This document shows, in pieces, positions 12,479 through 25,424 of a DNA stretch of 64,000 nt (within the stretch, counting starts at the first letter, position 1; each line of letters opens with the position of its first letter). The stretch is from NCBI GenBank assembly GCA_026120035.1, contig JALRME010000020.1, positions 787,652 through 851,651 on the forward strand, given 5' to 3'. Below the pieces are notes generated by a model. The model was not told the origin of the DNA and made no database searches. It saw only the letters and a list, made by a program, of their open reading frames with translations. A program made the translations under genes and the position numbers. This DNA is from Coleophoma eucalyptorum (Eukaryota; Ascomycota; Leotiomycetes; Helotiales; Dermateaceae).

Positions 12479-14021
12479 TCACAATTTTGGTGCCTCACGC
12501 CCCTTGATATGATTCTCAATTGCGTATGCTATGTTGAGCAGAAGCTGGTCGGAAAGAGGTACCCCAACTATCTCTAGACCTACAGGCATACCTGACGTCG
12601 CCGTAAATCCCATAGGCACGGTAACGGCTGGGAAGCGCAGTGAGCTTGCGAAGCCCGTGTTTGCAGGGAAATAAGTGCGCATCTTCATATCGATGTCTGC
12701 ATATCGTGGCGCTGGAAGCTGGGCTGTAGGGAAAATCAGCGCTGATACGTTTGCTGACGACATTGCTGACATAACAACGAGCTGGAATCTATCCCGCTGA
12801 TCTACTTGTCTGCCATATGACTCAGAATCGTAAGGACTCGATGCGCCGTTGGCGGCAATATGAGGCAGCATGACATTTTCCTTAGGATAGTTACCCTTTT
12901 CAACGACCTCATTGATATTGGTCCCCAGGGTGGGTATGATGAAAGCATTGAGGTCCGCTTTTGATCGAGACAGGTATAAGCTGGTAGATTTAAGGTAATT
13001 CTGCAAATCCGGAATCTCAACGTCGACCACTTCGCAACCGGCAGTCCGAAGTTTTTCAAGGGCTTCGTTGGTAACATCATTTACAGCCTCTTGCTCCTTA
13101 ACAGCATCGTCGCCAAAGAAGCTCCGGATAACCCCGAGTCTCATAGCAGAAATTTTCTGCACACCCAATTGCGCCGCATAGCTACCCCCGGCAGGCTTGC
13201 CGGCTTGTTTATTGATGCCTGTCCTGATATCAGCCTCGTCAAACCCAACTAGTACATCCATTAGGATTGCCGCATCTTTTACGGTGCGGCATATAGGACC
13301 AAGCGTAGACTGTCCCACGACGAGGGTCAAATATCCCGCTGCGCTGATCAACCCTACGGTAGGCTTGACGCCGACCAGGCTGCACATCGCTGCTGGAATG
13401 CGAACGGAACCACCGGAATCGCCTCCCAAACCAATAACAGCAAGATTAGCCGCAACAGCAGCACCTGTGCCACTACTAGACCCTCCAGCGTCCCTGTCAA
13501 TATCATACGGGTTGCGTACACGTCCATTTACGGATGATGTCGAAAAGTAATCCGAACCAAAATCTAGAGGCGATGTGAAGGTAAGCGATGTAGTCTTGCC
13601 ATAGTTTACATCTTCTCCTACCTGGCATGGATGTTTTCGCAAGTATGATAGCCCCAGCGGTTCTCAGCCGCTGTATAACGCTTGCATCATCTTGAGATAC
13701 GAAGCTTTTGGCTACCATAGAGCCAAAAGTTGTGTTCAATCCCTTCACCTGCACATCATCCTTTACTACAATCGGGATACCATGTAGCGGCCCCACAAAC
13801 TTACCCTCAGTTTTGAATGCATCGTCCAATTTCCTGGCTTCAGCCATAGCTTCAGGATTCAATGATAATGTGGAGTTTAGGCAAGGACCATCTTCATTGC
13901 GGTCTAACTGTTGTATGCGCTGCTGGTATGCCGCAACAAGTGTTTCGGCGCTGTATATGCCTCTTATGTAGCTTCGATGCACTCCATCGATCGTGAGCTC
14001 CTCCAGATCCATAGAAGTCAT
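12479..14021 (-). CDS. amidase (amidase-signature family)
   Basis: Exons 14021-13622 and 13563-12479 join to give 494 residues, the usual family length. The Ser-cisSer-Lys triad is visible: Lys about 87 in GIPIVVKDDV, cis-Ser about 162 in DAGGSSSGTG, and nucleophile Ser about 186 in GGDSGGSVRIPA. It should hydrolyse a carboxylic amide to acid and ammonia in the cytosol; the substrate cannot be read from sequence. The intron (GTAGGA...TCTAG) removes 58 bp and restores the break between AKTSMP and DFGSDYF. The gene is transcribed away from a zinc-cluster regulator 800 bp upstream, an arrangement that suggests local control. It converges on the short regulator to its left. Confidence 0.92.
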
Positions 14022-14820
14022 CTTGTCTGAAATTCTTTGTGTTTATGTTGGGTGGCGCGGTTGGAAGAAGGAAGACTCCCAAGTTTCTAAACAGCCAATT
14101 TATAGAATAGCTTTTCAGGATATAAAAAAATGTATTGTAGAAATATGAAAGATTACTTGTAGTTGCTGACCGTCTTTTATAAGCATTTTCGGCATAATCC
14201 AAACCCGCTGAGGTTGAAGTGTAGTAGTGAGCTTATCGGGCAGTTTGTATCATATCCATGGTCCCAAGCCTGTTCCAAATATCCGGATATGGAATTGGGA
14301 GCAAAAAAACACACGTTACAATACTCAAGGCGGTGGTGATGCAAAGGAAAGGCACAGAGTGACCCCAAGTCAATGTCGGTCGTCGGTTGTGTAACAGCCG
14401 AGACAGGCAACCCAAAGAGTGGGTTACAGGCGGCGTCCCCGCTGTTCAGGGGCCATTCTCCGAGAAACCCAATCAGACACATGGAATTAAACGTCAATCT
14501 AGAGCAACCGGTCGAATGGTAATTTGCTGGGTCTAAACTGTGGGTCAAATCCGACCCACCGGATGTGTTTGGATAACCTCGTTCAGAACAACCTTCAGAC
14601 GATATTGAGTGAAGTTTGCGCCATCCGGCCTGGGTGTCATTGTAGGCACGTATCAGTAATCCTTGTGATTTCTTCAACATTGCCCGACAGTGAAAGGCGA
14701 GCATTGCTTTTCCGATGGTATCATCATCGTCGTTGTCATCATTTCTGAGCCTTAACGCTTGTCGCATGGTCTTCGTCTGGCTGCACACTTTCCGCTTCCC
14801 GATTAGCCTCTTTATTGACC
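14022..14820. promoter_or_regulatory. divergent promoter region of amidase and zinc-cluster regulator
   Basis: About 800 bp separate the start codons of the leftward amidase and the rightward regulator. CGGTCGTCGG at 14377-14386 is a direct repeat of the CGG triplet that zinc-cluster proteins contact, so it is a candidate operator. A 203-codon open frame on the minus strand (14177-14788) lacks any recognisable motif and is treated as chance. The regulatory role is inferred. Confidence 0.35.
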
Positions 14821-16647
14821 ATGCCTGGAATCCCCAAGTCCTGTGCGATATGTCAGGTTCGGAAAGTCAAGGTATGTCCGACTCTAGTCGTGCTTTGGTG
14901 TGCAGTTCTGTAGGGCAGGGTCATTTATTCATGCAGTGTTTCGCTGTCTTACCTTTGCTCTATGATCTGATATGTCGTCTAGTGCGATCGAAGTGTCGGT
15001 GGATGTTCGCAGTGCTTGAAGTACCAATGGAATTGTCCTGGCTATCCCGTTGCCCAAGCGAAACGCACGAGGTCCCGTCCAACCCGACGTAAAGATAAAG
15101 GTTAGCTTATCATGTGGTGTATACCAATTCCAATTATCGTCTATTGATAAAACAGAATAGATGAGCAAAGTATAGAATGCCACAACCAGCTACGGTTGAA
15201 TGGCTCAACCGAAAATGTATCTGGTCCACCTGAATATTGCAAATACTCTCCGTCTTTCAACCAATCATCAACATCGTCGAGCTCTTGGAATCAGCTGAAG
15301 GACTATGGAAGCTCTCATTTTTTGTTGCTACCCAATCGAAATTTTGGCTTTTTAGGATCACCTATAGCTCTGGAGTTGATCAACTGTCTCTCTTCGACGG
15401 ATGGAAGAGGTCTGTCACTGGGTCAACTTGGCACTTTCATTCGTTTGGTCCCCCCTCGGCTAGGTACCCACACTGCCCTTGACTATGCTGTCAAGTGCCT
15501 CTGTGCGGGATATACTGCATTGAGGTCGACCAGCTCTCAAGTTCACTATATTTATTACGCCAAAGCATTACAAAATCTCCACAGAAGTTTGTACAACGAT
15601 GATACGGCTCTATCTGCAGAGACACTTTGCGCCTCAATATGCCTTTCTTGGTATGAGGTATAAAGATTCCTTGCCCGCGTTAACACTAGCAAGTTATGTT
15701 AATATAAGGGTTAACATTTTAGGTGCTCGTCGATAAACGGAGTCCGTTATGGCTTGTACATGCCACCGGCTCAGCAAGGTTGATCCAGCTTCGAGGACCA
15801 GACAAACATATAGATGGTTTTGGTCGGGCACTTCTACAAGCAGAACATGGCCTTATTGTAAGGTTTCGAAAGGCATCAGCCATCCTCTCACGATGCTAAT
15901 CTGAAGCTCTAGACTGCTCAAGCCCTCATGGAACGTAGACCATGTTTTCTATTCGATCCCTCTTGGGCCGCGATTGTGGACTCACCGTTACCAGAGTCAG
16001 GCTCTTATTCAGACACTCAGATACTAGTGAATAACTTCAGACACTTGGACACTTTCTCACTTATTCGAAAAGATATGGATGACCTCGAGGTTGCTGGCGA
16101 ATTTAGTTATACGAGGACCATGGAACTTATCAAAAGACTGAAGTACTTACGAAAAAGTATAAGGAAAGCCTTGTTCATGCCTTCCGTTCATCCTACACTG
16201 CCTTGCGAGGAAAGAGAGAAGCCCAGGGTCAACAACTCGAATTCGGTCATACGCTGCGAAGATGCTCTTGCGCACATATCAGTTGATATAGCAATACTAG
16301 GCCTGCGAAATATCCTCGAAGCAGCGAACATGTCTGTAACTTGGGAGGCAGATCTTCTTTCTGACCTGATTTCATTATTCGAGAACCAACATGTGCGCGA
16401 GGCTGCATTCGATGAGTTCAACAATTTGCAACATCTCGCACATATAAGCAACAAGCTGAATGCCGAGATTGATGCCATCTTTGAGCTCTCTCGTTTTCAT
16501 TATCGAGCGGCTACCCTCACAACACCTCTGAGCTGTCGTCGTCTAGCATCGATATGTCTAACCCTGTACCTGAGACTGGATAAAAGTGGGAAAGGCTTTC
16601 ATCCCGTATGGCACAGAATTGACATGATGATGCGAGATGAGAGTTGA
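14821..16647 (+). CDS. Zn2Cys6 transcription factor
   Basis: Five exons (14821-14871, 14983-15100, 15176-15657, 15723-15857, 15913-16647) give 506 residues with consistent phases. The zinc cluster is split by the first intron and reads CAICQVRKVK then CDRSVGGCSQCLKYQWNC, matching C-x2-C-x6-C-x6-C-x2-C-x6-C. A basic linker (KRTRSRPTRRKDK) follows. The middle region has the SAETLCASICLSWYE and HATGSARLIQLRGP pattern of fungal regulators with a fungal-specific helical domain. The protein acts in the nucleus. Head-to-head placement with the amidase makes that gene the most likely target, which is inference. The start is the first ATG in frame with the cluster. Confidence 0.88.
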
Positions 16648-19225
16648 ATTGAGCTATCTTGGGAAATGACACTATGAATTCTTTACAGCCTCTTTCAGAG
16701 TTCTCTCAGCATGCATCTCTCAAGTGAGGAAAACCTTTACTTACTAACAAATTCTAAGCTAATAAAATAACAATCAGAGCAAACTGCTCGGGGATCACCT
16801 ACGGATCCTTAGAAACTATTTGGCAGTAATCAACACTTAACCTCATTTTGATTACTACTAGTCTTGATTTATGAGATAGCCCATCACCCTCACGGCGATC
16901 TCATCATGTGACCAATCCATGTGACCTAAGAGCTTCAAGCTGTCCCTGTCAACTTGCTGGAATTGCATGATAATATGATGTGACGAATAAACAGCTATGG
17001 CTTCGTGGCACAGTGGCTGTTGTGGCTGATTGGGAGGTATACCAGCGTCAAATGAGGTGGCTTTTCAGCTGAATACAATTGCTTATTTTCTTGGCGGAGA
17101 TGACTGGTTTTGGATCGAGGAGTAAAAAATTCAGATGGCATGTTGTCTTTTCGCTTTCTCGGGGTTAAGGAGACAATCACACAAATATTGATCGATGCTT
17201 TTTTGATTCAAGCTAACTATAATTCTACAGATAATCAATCTACCTATATGTTTAGTACTTTCTGTTATAGGTCATAGTTATCGCTTGCCTCTTCCTAACA
17301 GCTTAGGCCCAATAAATAAACTTAATGTAGTATTATAGACTCATTGCCTTCATGTAAAATCAAGAAAACTATATGCTCTGTCAGTTAGTTAGCCTCCTTG
17401 TTGCTTCATATATCTCCTCTTTTGAAACGAATAGATCCCTTCCGTGCCGCACAAATGTCTTCCCGGAAAGACAGGTAAGATGCTTCATTTGAACCAGGCT
17501 AACTTAAATCTAGTAATAATAACACTGAGCCAATTTTAGTTCAGTTCAGCTATATGCAAAGCATCGGAGCTGACCAGTTTTGATGTGACTAGCGCGAACC
17601 ACACTCGTTGCTGGCCCAAGCTCTGCCAATACTGATGCAAAGAAGCCTAATGGCAACCCCTCAACCGACAATCCTTGAAACCATTCCTTCCACCTTAATC
17701 TAATATTTACCCAAACAACGCCAAAGATGCAGATGATGCCTACATTGGCCGGGCACGTAGCTTTTTACGACGGGCTTGCAATCGTCCACCAAGAATCTGA
17801 TACTTTCTGAGCTTATAATTTTGGAAGCGTGAGACTTTCACAGGAAAATTCCTTTCGCTTACAATTCACCTGGTAAACTATAACCGATATCTTGATGTAA
17901 ATACAATATTGGTGGGCTTATTCTTGGTGAGGGACTGGACGACTGGGCACACGACAGAGTGTAGTACAAGGTGGAAAGGGATGTTCTAGACCAAAGTGAC
18001 CTTGCACTGCCTTCGATCAGCTGCTGCTGCGCCCATGTCGGAGTTTCTTTACTCCAGCCACATTCGATCAGGTACAATCGTATCATTGGCCTGATCTCGT
18101 TCACTCCCCTCTGCTCTGCTCTTTCTCGTCATCACCCCTATCTCCTTTGACTTTGAGCTCTATGACTAAAGAAGGACACATCGAGATGAAAGTAATTACA
18201 GCCAGATTTTGTAATGAAAATCATCCGTACCCCAAGGGAGCTAAGATTCCGAGCGCTACGTCCCGTTCTTGGCTCAGCATGAAGCTAATATATATGATAC
18301 TGAAATATAGAAGCTATATCCGATATTTTGAACATTGTCGTTTAAGCGTGCACACTTTCTAACGACAGTATCTTTAAATAGCTAGCTATAATCGTATTTC
18401 AGTACGCTATCATAAGGTGTATAATCCACGAGCAAAAGGCTTTTGTGCTAATTAACTGCCCTATTGATCTTTTTGCTCGCCAAGAGGCCAAGTCTAGCCG
18501 CACATGAACAAGCAAATTCAAGGTTTAGCCATGAGATCCTAAAGGCTTACTGGATTCAACCGGCAATTGGCTTAGATATAAGATTATTCAGTTCCTACAT
18601 GAAGATTTCGTTTCTTTTTTCGTAGACTTCAAGGGACTTTTTAACCGTCTCCGCTCAGCCACCCCCTTACCTTATTTACATCCTGCTGCCTCCATAAATT
18701 TTAAATATTGTTTTCGCTTCAGCAAGTGGTTTTGTTGGTTATTTCCTTTATACAAAATTGGTAATTGGCATTTGCAGTTACAAGTAGACAGAAAGGAAGC
18801 TTTGTAAAGAGGTAAAAATCCACCGGAATGTGAGTTGTTCTCTATGTTTTTTGAGAGAAAAGTATCTGCCTAATTGTCACACCACCTGTAAGCCCTTAGA
18901 ATTCACGCGGGAAAGTCGCCAAGAAGAAGGAGATCTTTTAACAAATCAAAAACAGTGTTACACGTCTTAAGGACTAACTTAATGCTGGGGGCGGCAGATC
19001 CAAGCCCAAGCCACAAGCCTGAATTTGGAGTATTGACATGGACTTTCATAAAGGGAGAAGTTTGGCATTCAGGCAAAATCTAACATTATAAAACCGTCGA
19101 CATCCTCCATTTAGGATTGAGATGTTTAGGATACAAATAACACAATATTTCTCGGCTTCCGTGTCTTTCAACTAAAGGAGTATTTCATTTAACAAATTTT
19201 TTTCAATCCAAAAACTCAGTACAAA
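16648..19225. other. long intergenic region
   Basis: 2.6 kb of AT-rich DNA separate the regulator from the GPI protein gene. Short frames at 16995-17180 (-), 17859-18104 (-) and 18147-18362 (+) have no motifs. No RNA gene or transposon end was recognised. Confidence 0.4.
19087..19093 (+). promoter_or_regulatory. TATA-like box of GPI protein gene
   Basis: TATAAAA lies 133 bp upstream of the start codon at 19226 and is followed by a CT/AT-rich leader, as expected for a fungal core promoter. This is assigned from position and sequence only. Confidence 0.4.
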
Positions 19226-19957
19226 ATGCGTCTGTTATGTCCTCTCGCCCTTGCAGTTTCAACAGCAGTTACTGTTGCTGCTGTAGATTTTCGACGGGCA
19301 ACATTCGATGCGCTCTTAGGGCTTGACAAGAGACAGGTCACCCTCTGCACACCTGTACCTGCGCCAGCAACATGTGAGGCGTCATGTGGGCCAGGAAATA
19401 TCCAATGCATCAGCTTTCCACACTGTTTCAACCCCAGCGCTGGTGAGACTTGTTGTTCTGATGGCGGTAGGTTTCTTCCCAGATTTTGTGCTCTATAAAT
19501 TAGGTTGCATACTAACGGATTAGGATACTGCGCTGCAGGAACTTTCTGCACTGACGCCGGATGTTGCCCTAATGGCTCCAGTCTTGCTGACTGTGGAGCT
19601 ACGGCAACACTTTCTACATTGGCAGGCATACCAGAATCTACGAGTGTGGCAGCTATTCCAAGCTCTCAAACATCTTTCTCGTCGGTGACCATTTCGAGTT
19701 CCGACGAACCCAGCCCAACTACCATAAGCGACTCAATTACCTATGCGCAGACTACTTTTTCGGCTCCAGATTCTACAACCATCCCTGCCATCAGTACTCC
19801 AACTCCTTATGCTAATATATCTTCGCCTACTCTCTCCGCCTTCAATTCGACCCCATCAAGCCCACTAGTTGTAACTACCAACACAGGGGCTCGGATTGGA
19901 AATTTCAATTTTATCATGGAATTGAGCTGTTTTATCTTCGCCGCAATGTTGTTCTAG
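19226..19957 (+). CDS. GPI-anchored Cys-rich Ser/Thr-rich cell-wall protein
   Basis: Exons 19226-19466 and 19524-19957 give 224 residues. An N-terminal signal peptide (LLCPLALAVSTAVTVAA) is followed by a compact domain with twelve cysteines, including two CC pairs (ETCCSDGGYC, AGCCPNG), reminiscent of small chitin-binding-like folds. About 110 residues of Ser/Thr/Pro-rich, probably O-glycosylated stalk follow. The C-terminus is hydrophobic (FIMELSCFIFAAMLF), as needed for GPI attachment. Secretion and anchoring at the plasma membrane or wall are inferred. No catalytic motif is present. Its function could be structural or host-facing. Confidence 0.85.
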
Positions 19958-20294
19958 TTCGATTAGAACATAGATACAGAGTGCTTAATAGTGTTGTAAC
20001 AGGATCATAATATTAATTGCATCAGTAAGAAGGATGGGATGCAAAGGATTGATTTTCATTGTTAGGATTGGAAGCTTGTTTGGTTTTACTTGGAAAGGAT
20101 ACGGATCATTTTTCTACGTATTAATAATGTAAGGCGAAATGGGCTCTCAGCGTAACCTTTGAACAATGAATTGTGACCTTGAGAATTTCAAGTCAAGCAC
20201 CTTCGATAGTTATGAATTGAAATCAGTAATCCAATTCAGATTGTGTTACTCTCTATATAACATTTCTCACGTAAAACTAAGCTCGATAATTCAC
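19958..20294. other. convergent 3' region
   Basis: About 340 bp between two converging genes hold their 3' flanks. A plus-strand frame running from 20166 into the neighbouring gene is antisense noise. Confidence 0.35.
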
Positions 20295-21992
20295 TTAACA
20301 TGTAAACCCTGTGTAGTTTCGGACGTTGGAACACGAGTAGCTTGTAACTTCCAGACCTGTGGTGACGTTTGTAATGTCTACATTCTCAATTGTGATGAAA
20401 GGGCATGTGACTGCGGCGCATTTCATGGTGGCAATACGACTGCTGATCGAGGTACCTGACAAGCCACTGATATTGAAATCACGGATTTGGAATAGCGAAG
20501 ATGTGCAGTTACCAGTTACTCCAGAAAAGGTGGTACATTGGGTTATGGTGAAGGGTTCCTCCCGTGATCCCGTAATGATGTTGTCAGTAACTAGAATGTC
20601 TTCCGCATCTGTATAAAAATTAGCTAAGCTGCTTTCACCATTTTGAATTGGTGTAGTACGTACAACCAAGTCCGCCACCACCACCGTTTGGAGGATATGA
20701 GACTTGCTCTCCAGTCCAGGTTTTGACATATATCTGCACCAAGAATCAGTCCAGTGCCAAGCCAGGAAATCGAATAACTTCTTACCGCATGAAGAGTATT
20801 ATTAAAGCGATTTCCAGTTACCTCGACACGCTCGATGGTCTCGAATACCCCGTTAAGTTGCCCAATACTGCCAAGAGCAACACCTAGACCGCGACTGAAA
20901 TAAGAGTCCTTGATAACTATATCCGTGCTATTGGCTTTTAAAGAGATGCTGTCGTCGCCATTGTCGACGGACCAGTTAGAAAATGTTAGGTTTGAGGAGT
21001 AAATTGTATCAGCGCCATCAGTGTTTCCTATCATCCCAGCACTTAGTATGTAAGTCGATATCAAAAAGGGCGACAAATGAAGTCGAACAAAATAATTTTA
21101 ATGGTGTTAGTATGGTAAAAGAAAATTAACTTACGAGCAGGATTCCCATTGCTTGACTTGCTACTGACGTAAATAGAGTCAAAATTGGTGCTTTTGGAAT
21201 GAATAATTGACATTGTCCTGTTAATAAGTTAGTAGCAACTCAGCCCCGAACAAAAGTTTGAGCTTTTGAAAGATAATATCATTATTGCACTCACTCGAAT
21301 ACTGCTACCGAAATAGCTTGTATTCTCTTAAATATAATGAAGGTAAAAAGTGGACAACACTTACCACATTTGACTCTGAACAAATCTAACACCCTCGACA
21401 ACTGAATTGGTCAAAGAGAGAGTGATTCCGTGTGGTCGGCGTGGATAATTAGATGTTCCTTTGACGAGATCATACCAAGTCTGGCCGTTTCCGTCGAGAG
21501 TGCCATAGCCATAGCCATTGATATGGATATTATCACCACCAAGAATCCAGGCTGTCGATTGGTTCTGGTAGCCAACATCGAGGGATGCTCCAAGCCAGTA
21601 TGTGGTGTTCTTTGACCACTATCAAACTTTGTCAGAGCCGTTATGATTGACCATTGCAACTTCGTTCCCAGTAGGGACAAGGGCAATTCAACTAGAAATC
21701 TACTTACCACCATAGTCCCTAAAATATCCACATCAACATTTTTGAGGCCAGTAATGTTCATTACGCTATTCACATAGTACGTAGTGTTAGACAATACGAC
21801 TTTGCCGCTGTATGTGTTACATTCCTTAAATGCAGCCACAATGGCAGGAGCATCATCAACTGCACTGTCTCCACCAGCTTCAACAGTACATGTCCATTGT
21901 GCTGTACTGGAGGAAGCTGCCCAAGTCATTGGCAGCGCCAACAAAGACAATACGAAAGGGATTGCAATCATGATAGCGACAAGATGATGCAC
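20295..21992 (-). CDS. glycoside hydrolase family 28 (exo-polygalacturonase-like)
   Basis: Six exons (21992-21708, 21618-21365, 21217-21135, 21027-20786, 20733-20664, 20608-20295) give 415 residues with all phases consistent. The signal peptide precedes Ala-Ser-rich mature start. GH28 active-site motifs appear in order: NTDGAD (Asp about 211), NGDDS (Asp 232-233), and IYVKTW in the place of the usual RIK. At the site where many members have GHG, this protein reads RGLGVALGSIG, so the His is replaced by Leu. Conserved pieces GYGTLDGNGQTWYD and FVQSQMWTM support the exo-type pectinase branch. It should be secreted and act on pectin or xylogalacturonan. Two Met codons lie at the start; the first is chosen. 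Confidence 0.92.
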
Positions 21993-23122
21993 ATTTACAA
22001 TGAGGAACTGGATTTCGTCAACTAGGCGATAGCCAGATATATATACTATTTTCCTTAATACCCAAATGACTCCTACGCGTATTTACAGTTGTTGCACAGA
22101 GAGTAACATGACATACTAAAATTGATCCATTCGCACAACTCTATACCGAAAAAGGTACCTTTCGGCCGGCAAATAGGATCGTCCAAATTTCCCTCCAATA
22201 GAGAAGCTTAGCGGGGTACAAAACTTCCAGAGCATCTGACTGGTCGTTTATATCGTGCAGAAAATCGCTTTGGCTTCCCCTCCCAGATTCCCGATGCCAT
22301 AACTGCCTCCCGCTGTAAAAGGGGCCGGTGAATTAAAGCACTAGCGCAGCGGGCCAACGGGAAGGGGAAACTAGAAGAATTTTAGTAGGGAATTCTATGA
22401 GAATGCAACCACGTAAATAACCTTATGGGCCCCTTTACACTTCAATATATATATAGTTGATATCAATTTAATTATCCCTCCAATCACTACAACGGGTGAA
22501 ATCTTGTGTGTAGAACTGGCTTCCACATACCAATTCCAATAATATAACCATATCCCCTGTTTAGATATGGTTGCGCGATAGATACAAGATAGATTGAAGA
22601 AGTAACTGAAAGCTATATCTCCCTTATACAAGGCGCTATGTGGTAGAAGGTAGGAACAGGGAGATTCTCTAATTCTCGACTGTATTCCTAAAAAGGAAAG
22701 CTAGCACACTATATAACAGCTACCAGCTACCACTTTCAGTGTAACTCACCGACAGATAGTCACATGATAAATAGTCACATGATTGATAGGTGAACTCCCC
22801 GTCTGTCCTCCCATGCAAAGACAGATCTTGTATTGGTTGAATTCCATAGCATTACTAGAAGAGCCATCTCTAGTGCAAGCCTCTGGTGCGCGCCTCTCCT
22901 GAAGAACTGGCGTTTATAAGAATATAATTGTACCTCTAGGTTTGTGTCGTAAGACAATCATGGCTGTGTGGGGCTGTGCCGTGATCTGTGGCTCAGATAC
23001 TGGCGAGCCAATACGGCCTTGTAGCATATCTTACATCCACATCATCCGTAATCATTTCATAAGTGTCGCTTTTGCAAAATTTTGATGCTGGCAAAGACTT
23101 TTTGCTCTCCCTGTGAGTTGCA
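21993..23122. other. intergenic with GH28 promoter
   Basis: A TATATATA tract at about 22037-22045 lies 45 bp upstream of the GH28 start on the minus strand. The remaining kilobase has only short motif-free frames (22395-22631 and 22775-22957, both minus). Confidence 0.35.
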
Positions 23123-25424
23123 ATGCTGATGCTCAACTGCGATGAAGAGTTTGACGCTGGCCCCAGACATCTGGACAGCATTCTGTTCTCACCATGCCTG
23201 AAATGTCGATACATACCTCTGGAGTCGGTCGCCCGGACCGAATACATGCATTCTCGCAGCTTCGACGATCTGCGGCACTCGGGACAGAGATGCGAGTTGT
23301 GCCGCCTGATCTTATACGGACTGCGTAGAAACTTCGTGGAAAGCTCGCTCTCTGCTACCACGTTAGAATGCAGCTCGAATAAGAATGCACTTGACCTGCA
23401 TCTTGCTATTTCGAATGGGAACGACTTATCTATCAAGATTACAAGTCCCCGAAAAAAGCTTTCATTGTTGAATGAGGCGTCAAGTGAACACAAGTATGAC
23501 TCAATCAGGGTTTATATTCCTATGATTGCATCTTGTATACTTGATATTAGCCTGGTGTCTTGTATGTAATAAGTCGTTATTCAATTTCCCAGTCTATGTA
23601 AAGCTTTACTTCTAGAGTTAACAGATATTAGCCTCTCAGTCAAGTTTGGATGCCTCTAAGAGACTTGACCTTGCAAATCGATGGCTAGAAGAAAGCTTGT
23701 CTCAATCATACGCACATCTAGGCCAGATGATTTTTGGTATTGGTCAGAGGCGGCAGCCTGATGGCTCGATCGTTATCCGATACTATCCCAAACGAATTCT
23801 TGACTTAGGCAGGACGAATCTCGCCCTAGATGCCCCTTTACGGCTGTGCTCTGATACGCCACGGTTTGGACGCAAATATGTTACTCTCAGCCACCGCTGG
23901 GGGAACTTGCAACACTTGACTACTAGGAGGGCAAATCTGGAGGCCCACTCAAATAATATTCCATTCTATACTTTGCCGAAGACTTTCCAAGATGCGGTTA
24001 TCGTGACTCGCTTACTTGGAATTCAATATCTCTGGATTGATGCACTCTGCATCACCCAAGATGACCCATATGAATGGCGTCAACAATCGTTGACCATGGG
24101 TGAAATCTACAAAAACGCAGTATGTACAATTGCTGTCCACGCAGCAAATGATGACAGTCAAGGATTTCTATCGGAAATTTACAAAGGATCTGCCTCGGTT
24201 CGACTACAAAGGCAACACCATGAAAGAGAGCTTCTCTTTATCCTACGAAGTGATTTCCGAGCTGAAGTGGATCGAAGTCTGCTTAGTGGAAGGGGATGGG
24301 TTTTGCAAGAGCGTTTTCTCTCACCTCGAACCCTTCATTTTACATCTAGGTCAATGTTCTGGGAGGATGGCTTTGGTGTCAAAAACGAGGAGGATCAAAT
24401 GCCTGGTTCTGCACAACAGGCCGACAATCAGCTCATGCAGAAATCTTGGGAACTTCAAAGCAACGAGAAATCAGCCGTGCCACTTTTTGCAGCCTTTAGT
24501 CCATTGCCCAGTGAGCGCCTTGGATCTAGCTTGGGCAGTGTAACTCCGGCTGGCTATCTCAGCATCCTACAGAAGTATACTTCCCGAGCACTTACATGGG
24601 CCGGCGACCTAAAACCTTTCAACTACTCAGCAATAGAGCGAGAAACAGGTGGATATGCTGACACCATAGACTGGCTTCAAATTGTGGAGCGATACTCTCG
24701 GTGCAGCCTAACTCGACCAGAAGACAAGCTCACAGCGATCTCCGGAATGGCAAACCATATCCAGTCTCGGAGCCCAAATCTACTTCATTACTGTGCAGGC
24801 ATTTGGGAAGATCAGATATATGCTGGACTGCTTTGGGTGTCTGGAAGACATGGCCTCCGTCGGGTAGAAACCAACCGGGCTCCTTCCTGGTCATGGGCAT
24901 CTGTTGATGGAGAAGTTCAGTTTCCGATTGGCGTTGAGCATTTTTTCCAAGTCATGGAGGTTATCAAGTTCTATGCCGAAGGATGTTCACATTCGGACAT
25001 ACATACGAGTATGACATGGTTCGATGGACCGGGGGCACTCACAGTGAGAACGACGGTCAAAGAGGTCTGGGTTCGCGACGATACCCTCCATGTAATACCA
25101 ATAGGACTCAAACGTTCTTCACAAGTCCGGGAATTGACAAGCCAGCCGCCAGAGCGAACTTCTCATTCAAAGATCTGGAAATATTTAAATCCCGAAATCG
25201 GGTGGGTGTCTCCTGACACTCAAGATTTGCCGGCAAAGCTATGGTGTGCATTGGTTACAAAGAACATGAATTGGTCCGGCAATAATGGAAATATAGGTGA
25301 ATGGGTGCTTCTACTGACTCCTACGGGAAACTCTCCTCGAGAGTTCAAGAGGTGTGGTGTAGGGGCTATAACGAAGGGAGGGTGGTTTGGTGATATATCC
25401 CCGGTTGTTATTACTATTGTATGA
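23123..25424 (+). CDS. HET-domain (heterokaryon incompatibility) protein
   Basis: Exons 23123-23561 and 23632-25424 (intron GTATGT...ATTAG) give 743 residues. The N-terminal part has paired cysteines (PCLKC, RCELCRLI) typical of the region preceding HET domains. The HET domain begins about residue 229 with YVTLSHRWG, then PKTFQDAVIVTRLLGIQYLW, IDALCITQDD and RGWVLQERFLSPR. The C-terminal half has the SWSWASVDG segment common to these proteins. HET domains mediate allorecognition or programmed death in fungi; for this gene that is family inference. The intron position is the most plausible one but a phase-compatible alternative was not fully excluded. The ATG at 23123 is used because the CxxC region follows it. 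Confidence 0.85.

Noticed and set aside
14177..14788. 203-codon minus-strand frame between amidase and regulator
   Set aside because: No motif, odd composition, and it occupies a shared divergent promoter.
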